Assembly: GCA_036504595.1 (NCBI GenBank)
Contig: DASXUX010000031.1
Location: forward strand, 124,001 to 188,000
DNA: 64,000 nucleotides
Source of the DNA: DASXUX01 sp036504595
GTDB lineage: Bacteria > Planctomycetota > SZUA-567 > H5-PLA8
Direction of reading: 5' to 3'
Shown here: piece after piece, positions 24,207 to 33,014 of the stretch
Layout: each line of letters opens with the position of its first letter
Position numbering within the stretch: position 1 is the first letter of the stretch
Notes under the pieces: model-generated
The model's database searches: none
What the model was told of the DNA's origin: nothing
What the model saw: only the letters and a program-made list of their open reading frames with translations
Program-made: the position numbers and the translations under genes

Positions 24207-25157
24207 CTACTTCTTCCCGCTCGGTGATGCGTCCGCTTCCAGGTCGCCGATGGCAAACTGGATTCCATCGAGCAGGAAGCGGAGCATCTTCGGATCTTTG
24301 AATGTTTCGTCGAAGTGGCTGAAGGCGTTGTAGAACACGCGGCCTTCGCCGTAGCGTTTGATCCAGGCCATCGCGTAGTCGCCGTCGGGACGCGGATTCT
24401 TGGCAAAGGGTTCGGTGGTTTCGATCGTCAGCAGCACGTGGACTTTTTCGCGCGAGAACGGATCGCCGACGACATAGCACTCCTCTTTGATCTCAAATCC
24501 GTTTCCGCCGAACGCGGCGAGCAGCGGGCTCTTGGGATCGTCGAGTTTGATCTTGGCCTTGAAGGGCGCGGGGTGCCATTTGAAGAGCGCGCCGAGCATG
24601 TCGCCGAAGGCGGGCCAACTGTGGAACGCGCCGGACGCGCCGTGGATTCCGACCAGGCCCTTGCCGCCTTTGACGAAGGCCTCGAAGTTCTTCTTCAACT
24701 CCTCGTCTTTTTGGAGCGCGGCCTTCTGTTGGTCGGCAGGGAGTTTCAGAATGTCCGAGGTGATGAAGATTTCGCGGAGACGTTCCTTGCCGTCGATCTT
24801 CACGTTCGCGCCGCAAGTGTTGTTCAGGATCACGGCGTCGAATTCGGCAAGCTTGGCTGTTTCGAACATCGCCGGATCATCGCTGATCACGGTCTGGTAC
24901 GCGCCGGTCTTCTTGCCGAGCGTTTCGACGGCGGCATTTGTGCACGGAATGACGGTGTGCTTGAAGCCCGGCGTTTTCCAGAAGCAGAGAACTTTGCGGG
25001 GCTTCTTCGGCGCGGCGCTCGGCTTGTCTGGCGACGCGGCGACGATCTTCTGTAGCTCCTCGTCTTTCAGCGGAGCTTTCAAATCCGGCTCGCCGGCCGG
25101 AACCATCCACGACATTAAACTTAGCACCGTCAAAACAACTGAAGCCGCAATTCTCAT
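24207..25157 (-). CDS. Exported ThuA-domain protein
   Basis: A 316-residue protein with signal peptide MRIAASVVLTVLSLMSWMVP. After a short linker comes a class I glutamine-amidotransferase-like fold of the ThuA family: KVLCFWKTPGFKHTVIPC, FDAVILNNTCGANVK, GKGLVGIHGASGAFHSWPAF and YAMAWIKRYGEGRVFYNAFS. ThuA and ThuB proteins are linked to processing of 3-keto disaccharides such as 3-ketotrehalose. The conserved GxHGA segment is intact. GAGGAG precedes the ATG at 25157. The position next to two oxidoreductases supports a shared keto-sugar pathway in the periplasm. Confidence 0.87.
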   Translation of the reverse strand: MRIAASVVLTVLSLMSWMVPAGEPDLKAPLKDEELQKIVAASPDKPSAAPKKPRKVLCFWKTPGFKHTVIPCTNAAVETLGKKTGAYQTVISDDPAMFETAKLAEFDAVILNNTCGANVKIDGKERLREIFITSDILKLPADQQKAALQKDEELKKNFEAFVKGGKGLVGIHGASGAFHSWPAFGDMLGALFKWHPAPFKAKIKLDDPKSPLLAAFGGNGFEIKEECYVVGDPFSREKVHVLLTIETTEPFAKNPRPDGDYAMAWIKRYGEGRVFYNAFSHFDETFKDPKMLRFLLDGIQFAIGDLEADASPSGKK

Positions 25158-25180
25158 GGCGCTACTCCTCAATCGATCCA

Positions 25181-25216
25181 CATCACCCGTCACTCGTCAC
25201 CCGTCACATCACTCGT
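25181..25216. repeat. Stuttering repeat, acccgtcactcgtc type (copy 2)
   Basis: CATCACCCGTCACTCGTCAC and variants between the ThuA and URO-D-like genes. Same family as 7168-7211. Confidence 0.8.
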
Positions 25217-25232
25217 ATACCCCGATCTCCCA

Positions 25233-26456
25233 TCAGTATCGCCCGTAGCGCTGAATCGCGGCCATGATCAGGCGCATGCCGGTCAGGCGCGAGCCGTTGT
25301 TCACGCTTCCGGCGGTCGTGAAGACCAAGCCGCGTTTTTCGCGCGCCAGTTCGAAGTCGCGCAGGAACTCGATGACGATGTTTTCTTCTTCGTTCCGGCT
25401 GAACGTAAACGGCGCGAGCTGGCCGTAGATGATCGCGTTCGGGCAGTGGTGGCGAATTTCCGTAACGGTGAGCGTTGGGCCGAGGTTCAGGCCTTTCATG
25501 TTTAGGCGGCCGAGCAGCGGCAAGAGGTGGCCCATCGCGGAATCGGAATGCTGGTAGCGCCAGTGTTCGGGCAGCGGCGCGTAGCGGTCGAACATGCCCT
25601 TCAGAATCGGGAAGCCGAAGAGCTCGTACATTTGTGGCGTCATCAAGTAGCAGTTGTCGTCGCGGAAGCCGAAGCCGCGCGGAGCGGTTTGCGGACTGTA
25701 GCCGGCCTCTTCATCCAAAACGCGACCGATATTGAGCATCTTCGACAGGATCGCGTTGCGCAGGCGGACGGCAAGATCCGGATTCTCCAGGATCAGGAAG
25801 ATCAGTTCTTCCAGACCATAAACCGAAGTGGCGAAAGTGACCGGGCCGCGCTGATCGCGATACAGGCTGGGTTTGATCCCGAGCTTCGTCAGGCGCGCTT
25901 TCTCTTCGGCCCAGTTCGGCGGAAGAATAAAGGAGCGGACGTCGCGAGCTTCGACGCGGTCGAGCAGCGCCTTCAGTTCGTCTTCGTTGTTCGCCGACTT
26001 CTCCAGCCACCACGAACCGGAGTGCCAAGAGTGTTTGCCTTCGAAAAGGTCGTGGAGTTCCTTCACTTTCGGATACTGAAGTTTGGGATCGGCGATCCGC
26101 TCGTTGCGCAAGCGCTTGCCAACAATCTTCTCGGCTTTGTCGTTGTAGCGGCGCTTCAGATCGGCGGCCCATTTTACGTCGGACTCGGACACGTCCGTGC
26201 GCATGCGTTCAATGTTCAGCCGCCAGAAATCCTCGGCCTCGCCGAGTTCGTCGAAGACGCACTCGTCATGCATGTCGATGCCCAGCGGCACCTGCGGAAT
26301 CTGCGCGCCGAACGGGTCTTGCAGGGCGATCGCGTTGTCGGCCCAGAAGCGGTCGAGATCGACGGGGATCATTCCGTCGTGCGCGTGAAGCTCCTTGACC
26401 AGCTCGCGTGCAATGCGCGCGTGTTCGGGTTTTGCGTCGTGTTTGGATTCCGGCAT
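25233..26456 (-). CDS. Uroporphyrinogen-decarboxylase-like (URO-D fold) protein
   Basis: A 407-residue cytoplasmic protein of the URO-D superfamily, which includes methyltransferases and many uncharacterised planctomycete proteins found in sugar clusters. The barrel end matches well: HSDSAMGHLLPLLGRLNMKG, LNLGPTLTVTEIRHHCPNAI and a final FTTAGSVNNG. It lacks the N-terminal region typical of true HemE and is longer, so it is not expected to make heme. GGAGAAGGGG precedes the ATG at 26456. It is the first gene of the minus-strand cluster down to 21168 and is divergent from the AraC gene, which may regulate it. Confidence 0.7.
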   Translation of the reverse strand: MPESKHDAKPEHARIARELVKELHAHDGMIPVDLDRFWADNAIALQDPFGAQIPQVPLGIDMHDECVFDELGEAEDFWRLNIERMRTDVSESDVKWAADLKRRYNDKAEKIVGKRLRNERIADPKLQYPKVKELHDLFEGKHSWHSGSWWLEKSANNEDELKALLDRVEARDVRSFILPPNWAEEKARLTKLGIKPSLYRDQRGPVTFATSVYGLEELIFLILENPDLAVRLRNAILSKMLNIGRVLDEEAGYSPQTAPRGFGFRDDNCYLMTPQMYELFGFPILKGMFDRYAPLPEHWRYQHSDSAMGHLLPLLGRLNMKGLNLGPTLTVTEIRHHCPNAIIYGQLAPFTFSRNEEENIVIEFLRDFELAREKRGLVFTTAGSVNNGSRLTGMRLIMAAIQRYGRY

Positions 26457-26546
26457 ATTCGCCCCTTCTCCAGTGCTCAGGTCACAACTGTGTTGTCTTT
26501 GCTTTACAGAGTACACCAAGGCAGCCTGCCGGGGGTATGCTTGAGA

Positions 26547-26573
26547 ATGACATTCGTTTGTCATAAATTGACA
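26547..26573. promoter_or_regulatory. Possible operator between divergent genes
   Basis: ATGACA-TTCGTT-TGTCAT is a perfect inverted repeat with 6-base arms, followed by TTGACA at 26568-26573. It lies midway between the URO-D-like gene and the AraC gene. A binding site for the AraC protein is a reasonable but unproven guess. Confidence 0.4.
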
Positions 26574-26600
26574 TCTGGGAATGCGGAGGACTGAGCGCAA

Positions 26601-27503
26601 ATGCGCTATTTTATGCGATTTCTGGCGGGGCAGCAGCGGCGTGCGGCGCCGCAACTGCTGCAGGTATTTCATGTCGGGCGCCGGTATGAACTCTCGATCT
26701 TGCACGCGACTCTGGAGGAGCGGCGCGAGAGCGGGAGCGCGGAGCATTCGCACGCGTTGTATCACGCGGTGCTGTTCACGCGCGGGCCGGGAAACTTCCT
26801 GCTGGAAGGGCGAACGGTGCGGGCGCAGCCGGGGTTGCTCGTGCTAACCAGCCCGGGGCAGCCGCATGATTTCGGAGTGCACGGGGCAGGGCGGATACAC
26901 TACCGCGAGTTGACGTTTGAGTTGCGCGATGGCGAACACGTTCTGCGGCTGCCGTTTCATGAACTGCTGTCGCTGTACATGGGCGTGCAGTTGCCGCGCG
27001 TGGCAGGTCCGATTCTGCTGGATGGCGCGGCGTCCGCTGCTCTGCACGAGAGCTTTCAGCGTCTGCTTGCGCGGTTGACGAGCACAGCGGAAGGCGGCCC
27101 GTGCGGTGCGCATGTCATCGTTGCGGGAATGTTCGGGCTGCTGTCACAGGCACTGCACGGCGAGCGGGTTGAGCAAACGGAAAGTGCTTCGCCGCTCGAT
27201 CGCGCGCGACGGATGATCGAGCAGCGCTGCATGGAGCCGCTCGAATTGGCGCAAGTCGCGAGCGAGGCGCACCTGGCTCCGGCGTATCTGTGCCGAGCGT
27301 TCAAGGCGCGATTTGGGCATTCGCCGATGGCCTATTATCAACTGCAGCGAATCCACGCGGCCAAGAGCATGCTCACCAATACCAGCCTTTCGTGCAAAGA
27401 GGTTGCGACGCGGCTGGGCTACGCCGACGTGTTTACGTTTTCTAAAGCGTTCAAACGCGTAGCGAAAAGTTCGCCCGTGCGGTTTCGTGAGAAAGCGCGG
27501 TAG
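26601..27503 (+). CDS. AraC-family transcriptional regulator
   Basis: A 300-residue regulator. The N-terminal cupin (SAEHSHALYHAVLFTRGPGN, LLVLTSPGQPHDFGV) should bind a sugar or related ligand. The C-terminal 100 residues hold two helix-turn-helix units: PLELAQVASEAHLAPAYLCR and LSCKEVATRLGYADVFTFSK with the FKRVAKSSPVRFR ending. It is divergent from the URO-D/ThuA/oxidoreductase cluster and is followed by another oxidoreductase on its own strand, so it most likely controls sugar-processing genes on both sides. Confidence 0.9.
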   Translation: MRYFMRFLAGQQRRAAPQLLQVFHVGRRYELSILHATLEERRESGSAEHSHALYHAVLFTRGPGNFLLEGRTVRAQPGLLVLTSPGQPHDFGVHGAGRIHYRELTFELRDGEHVLRLPFHELLSLYMGVQLPRVAGPILLDGAASAALHESFQRLLARLTSTAEGGPCGAHVIVAGMFGLLSQALHGERVEQTESASPLDRARRMIEQRCMEPLELAQVASEAHLAPAYLCRAFKARFGHSPMAYYQLQRIHAAKSMLTNTSLSCKEVATRLGYADVFTFSKAFKRVAKSSPVRFREKAR

Positions 27504-27610
27504 TGTGGTTGCCAGCGTGATGAGGTGTCCGCGCTAGGGACTGGTAAAAGCTCCCTCTTCCATTTTTGCGGTGGCGGTCTACGCTGCATCTAGCGTGGGG
27601 AGGGCTTCGC

Positions 27611-28612
27611 ATGCCGGAACTGAACTGGGGAATTCTCGGGACCGGAAATATTGCGGGGAAGTTCGGGTGCAGCTTGAACGCAGCGCCAGGACAGCAGTTG
27701 ATTGCCATCGCATCTCGGTCGCTGGCGAGCGCGGAGAAATTCCGCGGCGAGGTTGGCGTCGCCGAGCTTCGTTGCTACGGCAATTACGCGGAGATGCTCG
27801 GCGACGAACAGGTGCAGGCGGTCTATATCGCTCTGCCCAACCATTTGCATAAGGAGTGGGCGATTCGCTGCGCGGAGGCGGGCAAACACGTGCTCTGCGA
27901 AAAGCCGCTGGCGGTGAATCGCGCGCAGGCGGAAGAGATGATCCTGGCGGCGAGACAGCACGACGTGTTTTTGATGGAGGCGTTTGTCTATCGCTGCCAT
28001 CCGATGTACTTGAAGCTGCGCGAGCTGATCGCGGCCGGCAGCATCGGCGAGCCGCGGATCATGGAGGGCTCGTTCGGTTATGATATGCGAGCCAAATGGC
28101 CGGACGTGAACCAGAATGTGCGGATGCATAACGCGATGGGCGGCGGCGGGCTGCTGGACGTAGGCTGCTATCCGGTGTCGCTGGCGCGGATGATCGCCGG
28201 TTGCGAGCCCAGCGCATGCCGGGCGGTGGCGAAAATTGGCGAAAGCAGCCGCGTGGACGAGTGGGCGGCGATGTCGCTGGAGTTTCCGAACGGGATGCTG
28301 GCGGCTTTGAGCTGCGGGATGTTTGTGGCGATGGAGAACACGGTCACGATCTTCGGCTCGGAAGGCAGCATTCGTCTCCCTGTGCCGTGGCTGACGCCGG
28401 GCAAGCAACCCTCAATGATATTGCGCGGAAAGAATGCGGCCGGAGAACTGCGTTTTGAAGCGGGCGTGCCCCTGGCGCAAGAAGCGTTGCACGTCGCCGA
28501 GAACATTGCGCGGCGTCAGGCGCCGGCAATGACGTGGGCGGATTCTCTGGGAAACATGGCGGCGCTGGACGCGCTGCGGCGGTCGGTAGGGCTGCGGTTC
28601 GACTGCGAGTGA
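27611..28612 (+). CDS. Gfo/Idh/MocA-family dehydrogenase
   Basis: A 333-residue cytoplasmic NAD(P)-dependent enzyme. LNWGILGTGNIAGKFGCSL is the Rossmann motif; KHVLCEKPLAVNRAQAEEM carries the catalytic lysine; MGGGGLLDVGCYPVSLARM is the conserved C-terminal sheet segment. The length and motifs are close to D-xylose dehydrogenase and dihydrodiol dehydrogenase relatives. GGGGAGGG precedes the ATG at 27611. It follows the AraC regulator on the same strand and probably serves the same sugar pathway. Confidence 0.85.
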   Translation: MPELNWGILGTGNIAGKFGCSLNAAPGQQLIAIASRSLASAEKFRGEVGVAELRCYGNYAEMLGDEQVQAVYIALPNHLHKEWAIRCAEAGKHVLCEKPLAVNRAQAEEMILAARQHDVFLMEAFVYRCHPMYLKLRELIAAGSIGEPRIMEGSFGYDMRAKWPDVNQNVRMHNAMGGGGLLDVGCYPVSLARMIAGCEPSACRAVAKIGESSRVDEWAAMSLEFPNGMLAALSCGMFVAMENTVTIFGSEGSIRLPVPWLTPGKQPSMILRGKNAAGELRFEAGVPLAQEALHVAENIARRQAPAMTWADSLGNMAALDALRRSVGLRFDCE

Positions 28613-28666
28613 AGTGTTCAACGCGCGCCAGAGCGCTAAGATGATGTTCACCATCGGGGAACAACC

Positions 28667-29686
28667 ATGCTGACGCGCATACTTCTTGCCCTGTTCGTGC
28701 TACTGGCTGTGGGAAGCTTCGCAGCGGAGCCCATGGAGATCCCCGTCGTCGTCGTGAAGTACTTTCCGGTAAATGGCGAATTGATCGACAAGGCTGTGAC
28801 CGGCGACTGGGGCGCTCCGCTGAATGAGACGCGGGAGAAGGTCGGGCGCGTGACGCAGGATGTGCTCACGGCCTTGCAGGAAGGTTCGCGTTACCACGGC
28901 TACAAGATCGCCGATGCCAAGCCGAGCCTGAAGTACACGGTTTTGAAGACGTATGAGTTCCTCGAAGCGCTGCCGCTGCGGCCGAAAAAAGCGAACGAAC
29001 GCGTGCCGCTGACGGACTACGCGGCGATCATGCAGAAGATCGGTATCAAAGAGTGGGTGGAAGAGAAAGGCGTGAAGGAAGTGTGGGTCTGGGGCTACCA
29101 CGGCGGCGTGATCAATCTGTGGGAATCGAACATGTCAGGGCCGTTCGGCGACATCAGCAACAGCAATCGCGATCCGAACGATCTGCCGGTGTTCAAGAAG
29201 ACGTACACGGTTTATCACTACAACTACCAGCGCGGGCCGTCGGAGTGCGTCGAGAACCATATTCACCAGATCGAAGCCGTGCTCAATTACGTGGATGGCC
29301 GCGACCGCACGCCGGCGGAGAAATGGCCGGAGCTTTTGTTCTGGGGAAAGTTCGTGGGCAGCGATCGTTCACACAAAATTGTGCGTCCGGGGTGCGGCTG
29401 GGCGCATTATCCGCCAAACGGTGAGCGAGACTATGACTGGGCCAACCCGCGCTTTGTCGAGACGGACATCGAAGACTGGAAGCCGGACGGCAGCGGGCAG
29501 AAGCAGAAGCTGAACGCCGAGCGCTGGGGCAAGAACAGTCTGAAGTGGTTCGTGTACTGGATGCAGAACCTGCCCGGCGCCGAAAGTGGTTTGCAGATGA
29601 GCGGCAAGGCGCTGCGGAACTGGTGGGGGTTTGTTGGGGACTTCGACCGGGCGATGACCGGGAAGTGGAGGCTGAGCGAAGAGTAA
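28667..29686 (+). CDS. Hypothetical exported protein
   Basis: A 339-residue protein with signal peptide MLTRILLALFVLLAVGSFAA. The body has no motif I can assign. It contains EVWVWGYHGGVINLWESNMS and a C-terminal tryptophan-rich segment (WFVYWMQNLPGAESG). Many aromatic residues and few repeats suggest an enzyme or binding protein acting outside the cytoplasm. The start has no strong Shine-Dalgarno (ggggaacaacc). It ends before a large nested palindrome that separates it from the convergent membrane-protein gene. Function unknown. Confidence 0.6.
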   Translation: MLTRILLALFVLLAVGSFAAEPMEIPVVVVKYFPVNGELIDKAVTGDWGAPLNETREKVGRVTQDVLTALQEGSRYHGYKIADAKPSLKYTVLKTYEFLEALPLRPKKANERVPLTDYAAIMQKIGIKEWVEEKGVKEVWVWGYHGGVINLWESNMSGPFGDISNSNRDPNDLPVFKKTYTVYHYNYQRGPSECVENHIHQIEAVLNYVDGRDRTPAEKWPELLFWGKFVGSDRSHKIVRPGCGWAHYPPNGERDYDWANPRFVETDIEDWKPDGSGQKQKLNAERWGKNSLKWFVYWMQNLPGAESGLQMSGKALRNWWGFVGDFDRAMTGKWRLSEE

Positions 29687-29732
29687 TCTGCACCGCAGTC
29701 GTGATGGCGCTACGCGCCAACCGGAAACGATG

Positions 29733-29851
29733 AAAATGGTGCCACTGGCTAAGCCGGCCATTCGTTTGGCCGGCTTAGCCAGTGCTTTGGTGCGATCGCA
29801 CTGGCAAGCGCCCGCAAACGGACGCGGGCGCGTGCCAGTGGCACCAATTTT
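29733..29851. repeat. Nested tandem palindromes between convergent genes
   Basis: Outer arms AAAATGGTGCCACTGGC and GCCAGTGGCACCAATTTT pair with one bulge. Inside are two hairpins built on CACTGGC: a perfect 17-bp stem (29743-29759 with 29768-29784) and a 17-bp stem with one mismatch (29799-29815 with 29824-29840), joined by GTGCGATCGCAC. The unit may end transcription in both directions, but has no long T-tract. Confidence 0.85.
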
Positions 29852-29881
29852 CGGAGCAGAGGCACGGAGAACTTAGGGACT

Positions 29882-31696
29882 TCACAAAGGCGCGCGGGAC
29901 TCACGAGTCTCGCGACGCTCTGCGGAGGGCTCGCCGGGAGCATAATCCAGACGCCAGATCTCGCAGAACTCGTCGCGATAGACGATCGTTCTCAGTGGAA
30001 GAAGCAGAACCCCCTGAGCCAACGGGAAGGGGTGTGTTCTGCGCCAAAAAACGTAGCCCGGACGTATCTTGTCCAAGAGATGTAAGTAGGTTGCATCGTC
30101 ACACTCCGGATACCCCAGCGTACCTAGTTGCAGGGCGCCTAGTTGGCGCACCAGCGCCTTCGGGATGAACTCCATAAGGAGCGCGAAAGACGCCACCCGG
30201 CGGCGTTGCGCCACCAACTGGAACAGATCGGCCAGGGTCGTATTTTCGAGCAGCAATTTCTGGATTGTCGCAGGATCATTTCCGGCGGCCTCGGACCATG
30301 GCAGTCCGTCATCAACCAGACAGAGGGTTCCGGGCGGCGTGTTCTCCCTCAGCCATTTATAGCCCGGCAGCATCCGCTGTTCGGCCACGATGTGCCGATA
30401 CGGTCCAAAAGGGTATCGGGAGAAATCGCCAACGCTATTGCGCCAGGCCAGAACCACACCGGCAAAGACTGCAAAGACGCCAAGCCGCAGCGCCCAGCGG
30501 CGCACGGCCATTTGAAGTGCTCTGCCACGCCCGCATGCCAGACAATCGCCACAGAGGAGGAGCAGCGCGGCAAGCGCTGCCACCAGGTAAAAGCAGGACA
30601 AGCGATCGAAGTCCATGAACTGTGACGCCATGGGCAGGAAGCGGCATGTGAAGGTTAGTACGACGAGGACGAGGCCCGACCAGACTGCTATTCCGCGCCA
30701 CCACTCTGCAGCCCGGAAAGATACAAACAGCAGACCCAGGGCGAACCCGATGTATCGGCCCCACGCACTGTGCACGAGCGGGTAGTTCCGCCACGAAGCG
30801 CCGTGGGTGAACCGCACGACCGTTTCGCGGTACTCCGGCAGCCCTGTATTCCAGACCTCCACGATCACCCATGGCGTCATCAGGAGAGCAAAGACGCCAA
30901 CGCCTTTCAGCAGATCGCGGGAAGCGAGCCGCTTGCGCCAGCCGAGTTCCAGCACGCTGAGACTGGTCGCCAGGCCCCAACCAACTGCGGCGTAAGGTCT
31001 AAGGTAAACGGTCGCCGCACCCAAGGCCGCCAACGCCATCAGCCCGCGCCCAGTGGGCCTGCGCAGCAGTCCGATCCACAGCATTACTATCGCGATGCTG
31101 AGGGGAAATTCGATTGCCGATGGAAAACGATTCAGACATCCTCCCCAGGGTGGGAATGGAACCAGAAGGTCATACACCAGATAAAGTGCCGAACCGGTGG
31201 CCGCAGTGAGGGCCAGGTCAAGCGTGCGGACTTCGCGGCGACGCCAGCGTGCCAGGCAAGTTCTGACCAGCAGCCCAATACTTATGAACAGAAATGCCGG
31301 CATCAGGTAGCGCCATGTCCACAGTAGGGACACTACGTCGATGCCGAGGTGCGTGACCGCTCCGCGCAAAAGCAGTTCGAGGTAAAGTGGCGGCACGACG
31401 CGTGTGGGTCCGAGCCCGTTAAGGATGTTGGCGGTCGTTGTTCCGGCGATCAGTGGCTGCACATGCTGGGCGTATAGGTACTCGTCACCGATGTAGCCGA
31501 AGGTGTACGGAGAACCGTCCGGGCCAAAGCGCAGCCGCAGCGGGATAACGCAACAGGCGGCCCATCCTACAGCCAGAGCCAGTACCGCCGTCAGCGAGGC
31601 GCTCCACGCGCTGCTTTCGGTCCGAGCCAAGTTGCGCCGGGGCCGGAGGCCTTCGGCAGAAGCGGAACTCTCCGCGTCACAGGTTGGCTCGCTCAT
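29882..31696 (-). CDS. Polytopic membrane protein, possibly GT-C type glycosyltransferase
   Basis: A 604-residue protein with about ten membrane helices (VLALAVGWAACCVIPLRL, LMPAFLFISIGLLV, LALTAATGSALYLVYDLLV, FAVFAGVVLAWR and others). A large soluble loop between the first and second helices (GPDGSPYTFGYIGDEYLYAQ) contains acidic residues, and a C-terminal soluble domain of ~170 residues follows. The layout resembles GT-C lipid-linked sugar transferases, but no family-specific motif is certain. The ATG at 31696 has GGAG close upstream. It converges with the exported protein at 28667. Confidence 0.6.
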   Translation of the reverse strand: MSEPTCDAESSASAEGLRPRRNLARTESSAWSASLTAVLALAVGWAACCVIPLRLRFGPDGSPYTFGYIGDEYLYAQHVQPLIAGTTTANILNGLGPTRVVPPLYLELLLRGAVTHLGIDVVSLLWTWRYLMPAFLFISIGLLVRTCLARWRRREVRTLDLALTAATGSALYLVYDLLVPFPPWGGCLNRFPSAIEFPLSIAIVMLWIGLLRRPTGRGLMALAALGAATVYLRPYAAVGWGLATSLSVLELGWRKRLASRDLLKGVGVFALLMTPWVIVEVWNTGLPEYRETVVRFTHGASWRNYPLVHSAWGRYIGFALGLLFVSFRAAEWWRGIAVWSGLVLVVLTFTCRFLPMASQFMDFDRLSCFYLVAALAALLLLCGDCLACGRGRALQMAVRRWALRLGVFAVFAGVVLAWRNSVGDFSRYPFGPYRHIVAEQRMLPGYKWLRENTPPGTLCLVDDGLPWSEAAGNDPATIQKLLLENTTLADLFQLVAQRRRVASFALLMEFIPKALVRQLGALQLGTLGYPECDDATYLHLLDKIRPGYVFWRRTHPFPLAQGVLLLPLRTIVYRDEFCEIWRLDYAPGEPSAERRETRESRAPL

Positions 31697-31795
31697 GGCT
31701 CTCCGCGGAACCCTCCAAGGCTCGGGTCGCCTGATACCGATAGCCCTTGCTATTTCGGTGATACCATAGGCAACGAACTCCGCAATCCGCAATCG

Positions 31796-32815
31796 TCAGG
31801 ACTTCTTCCCCAGCATCCTGTCCAGCGCGTCGGAGGTTTGGTAGATCAGCACCTCCGGATAGTGCGGCAGCGGGTGGAAGTACTCGAAGGTCAGGTAGCT
31901 GCGGTAGCCGGCGGCGTCGAAGGCGTCCATGACGGCGGGCCAGTTCGTGGTGCCGTCCAGCAGCGTGCGGAAACATTCGAGCGAGTGATCGGGACTCTTG
32001 CGATTGCATTCCTTCAAGTGAACGTTGCGGATGCGCTTGCCGAGCAGCGGAATCCAGTGTTCGGGGCATTCGTACAGCATGTTGCCGGTGTCGAAATGCA
32101 CCTGGACCCATTCGCTGCCGAAGCTGTCCACGAAGGCGATCAGTTCCTGCGGGGTCATCAAGTAGCCGCTGAAGAAAATGTTTTCGATGTTCAGACGGAC
32201 CTTTAACTTTTCGGCTTGTGGGAGCAACTTGGCGATGGCTTCCTTTGCGCGCTTGTCGCAGACTTCGTTGGGCACTGGTTCGTGGTCGTCGCGCCACGGG
32301 ATCGTGACGGCTCCGGGAACGGTCAGGAGATTCTGTGTCCCGAGGTCGTGAGCGGCCTGCGCCATCTTCCCGGCAAGTTCCAGGGACTTCGACCGTTTCG
32401 CCTCGTCGTTGCTGGAGAGCGGATAGGGCCAGAACAGGAACGAGCAGAGGCCGCTGATGGCGATGCCAACTTTGTCGGCTATTTTGCGAATCGCTTCAAG
32501 CTCGTGCGTGCCGGCCTTAACCGATACGTCGCTTTCCAGATCGTAATTGAGTTCCACGCCGTCGAAGCCGGCGTCTTTGGCGAGCCTCAGGCATTCCTCG
32601 AGCGTCATCAGGCCAGGGTAGGGGAAGGCCCACAGGTTGATCGACTTCTTCATCTCGTACTTCTTGACCGAACCCTTGCGCGCGTCGGGCTTACCCGTTG
32701 GCTGAGGAGGATCGAAGGCGCGTTGCGCGGCTGAAGCCCCAGTGGCTACTGTTGCAGCGCTAGCCAAAGCTAGGCCGAGGGCGGTGCGGCGGGAGATGGC
32801 GGAGTCATCGATCAT
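31796..32815 (-). CDS. Tat-exported sugar phosphate isomerase/epimerase-like TIM barrel
   Basis: A 339-residue protein. A twin-arginine signal (AISRRTALGLALASAATVAT) precedes an AP-endonuclease-2 type TIM barrel: KDAGFDGVELNYDLESDVS, LTVPGAVTIPWRDDHE, VRLNIENIFFSGYLMTPQEL and NVHLKECNRKS, which give the metal-binding Glu and His residues of xylose isomerase-like enzymes. It probably isomerises or epimerises a sugar outside the cytoplasm. AAGGAG precedes the ATG at 32815. It is divergent from a DeoR regulator that may control it. Confidence 0.85.
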   Translation of the reverse strand: MIDDSAISRRTALGLALASAATVATGASAAQRAFDPPQPTGKPDARKGSVKKYEMKKSINLWAFPYPGLMTLEECLRLAKDAGFDGVELNYDLESDVSVKAGTHELEAIRKIADKVGIAISGLCSFLFWPYPLSSNDEAKRSKSLELAGKMAQAAHDLGTQNLLTVPGAVTIPWRDDHEPVPNEVCDKRAKEAIAKLLPQAEKLKVRLNIENIFFSGYLMTPQELIAFVDSFGSEWVQVHFDTGNMLYECPEHWIPLLGKRIRNVHLKECNRKSPDHSLECFRTLLDGTTNWPAVMDAFDAAGYRSYLTFEYFHPLPHYPEVLIYQTSDALDRMLGKKS

Positions 32816-32878
32816 GGGGGCGCTCCTTGTCTTGTGGGTTGAGCACATGATACTCAAGTGTCGGCGCCGCGTAAACAG

Positions 32879-32916
32879 CGTGACGGGTGACGAGCCGGGA
32901 GTGACGGGAAAGTGGA
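32879..32916. repeat. Stuttering repeat, gtgacgggtgacg type (copy 3)
   Basis: CGTGACGGGTGACGAGCCGG then GAGTGACGGGAAAGTGG between the divergent isomerase and DeoR genes, in the promoter interval. Confidence 0.75.
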
Positions 32917-33014
32917 TTGTGGCTGAAAATCCATGCAGGCTTGTGCCGCTTGCGATTCGGGGAGCGTTTGTTAGTCTACGGGCGTAACGCCGAATGTCAC
33001 GGAGCCTGACCACC

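Noticed and set aside
25233..26456. True uroporphyrinogen decarboxylase (hemE)
   Set aside because: Sequence fits the broader URO-D superfamily found in sugar clusters, lacks the N-terminal HemE signature, and no other heme gene is nearby.
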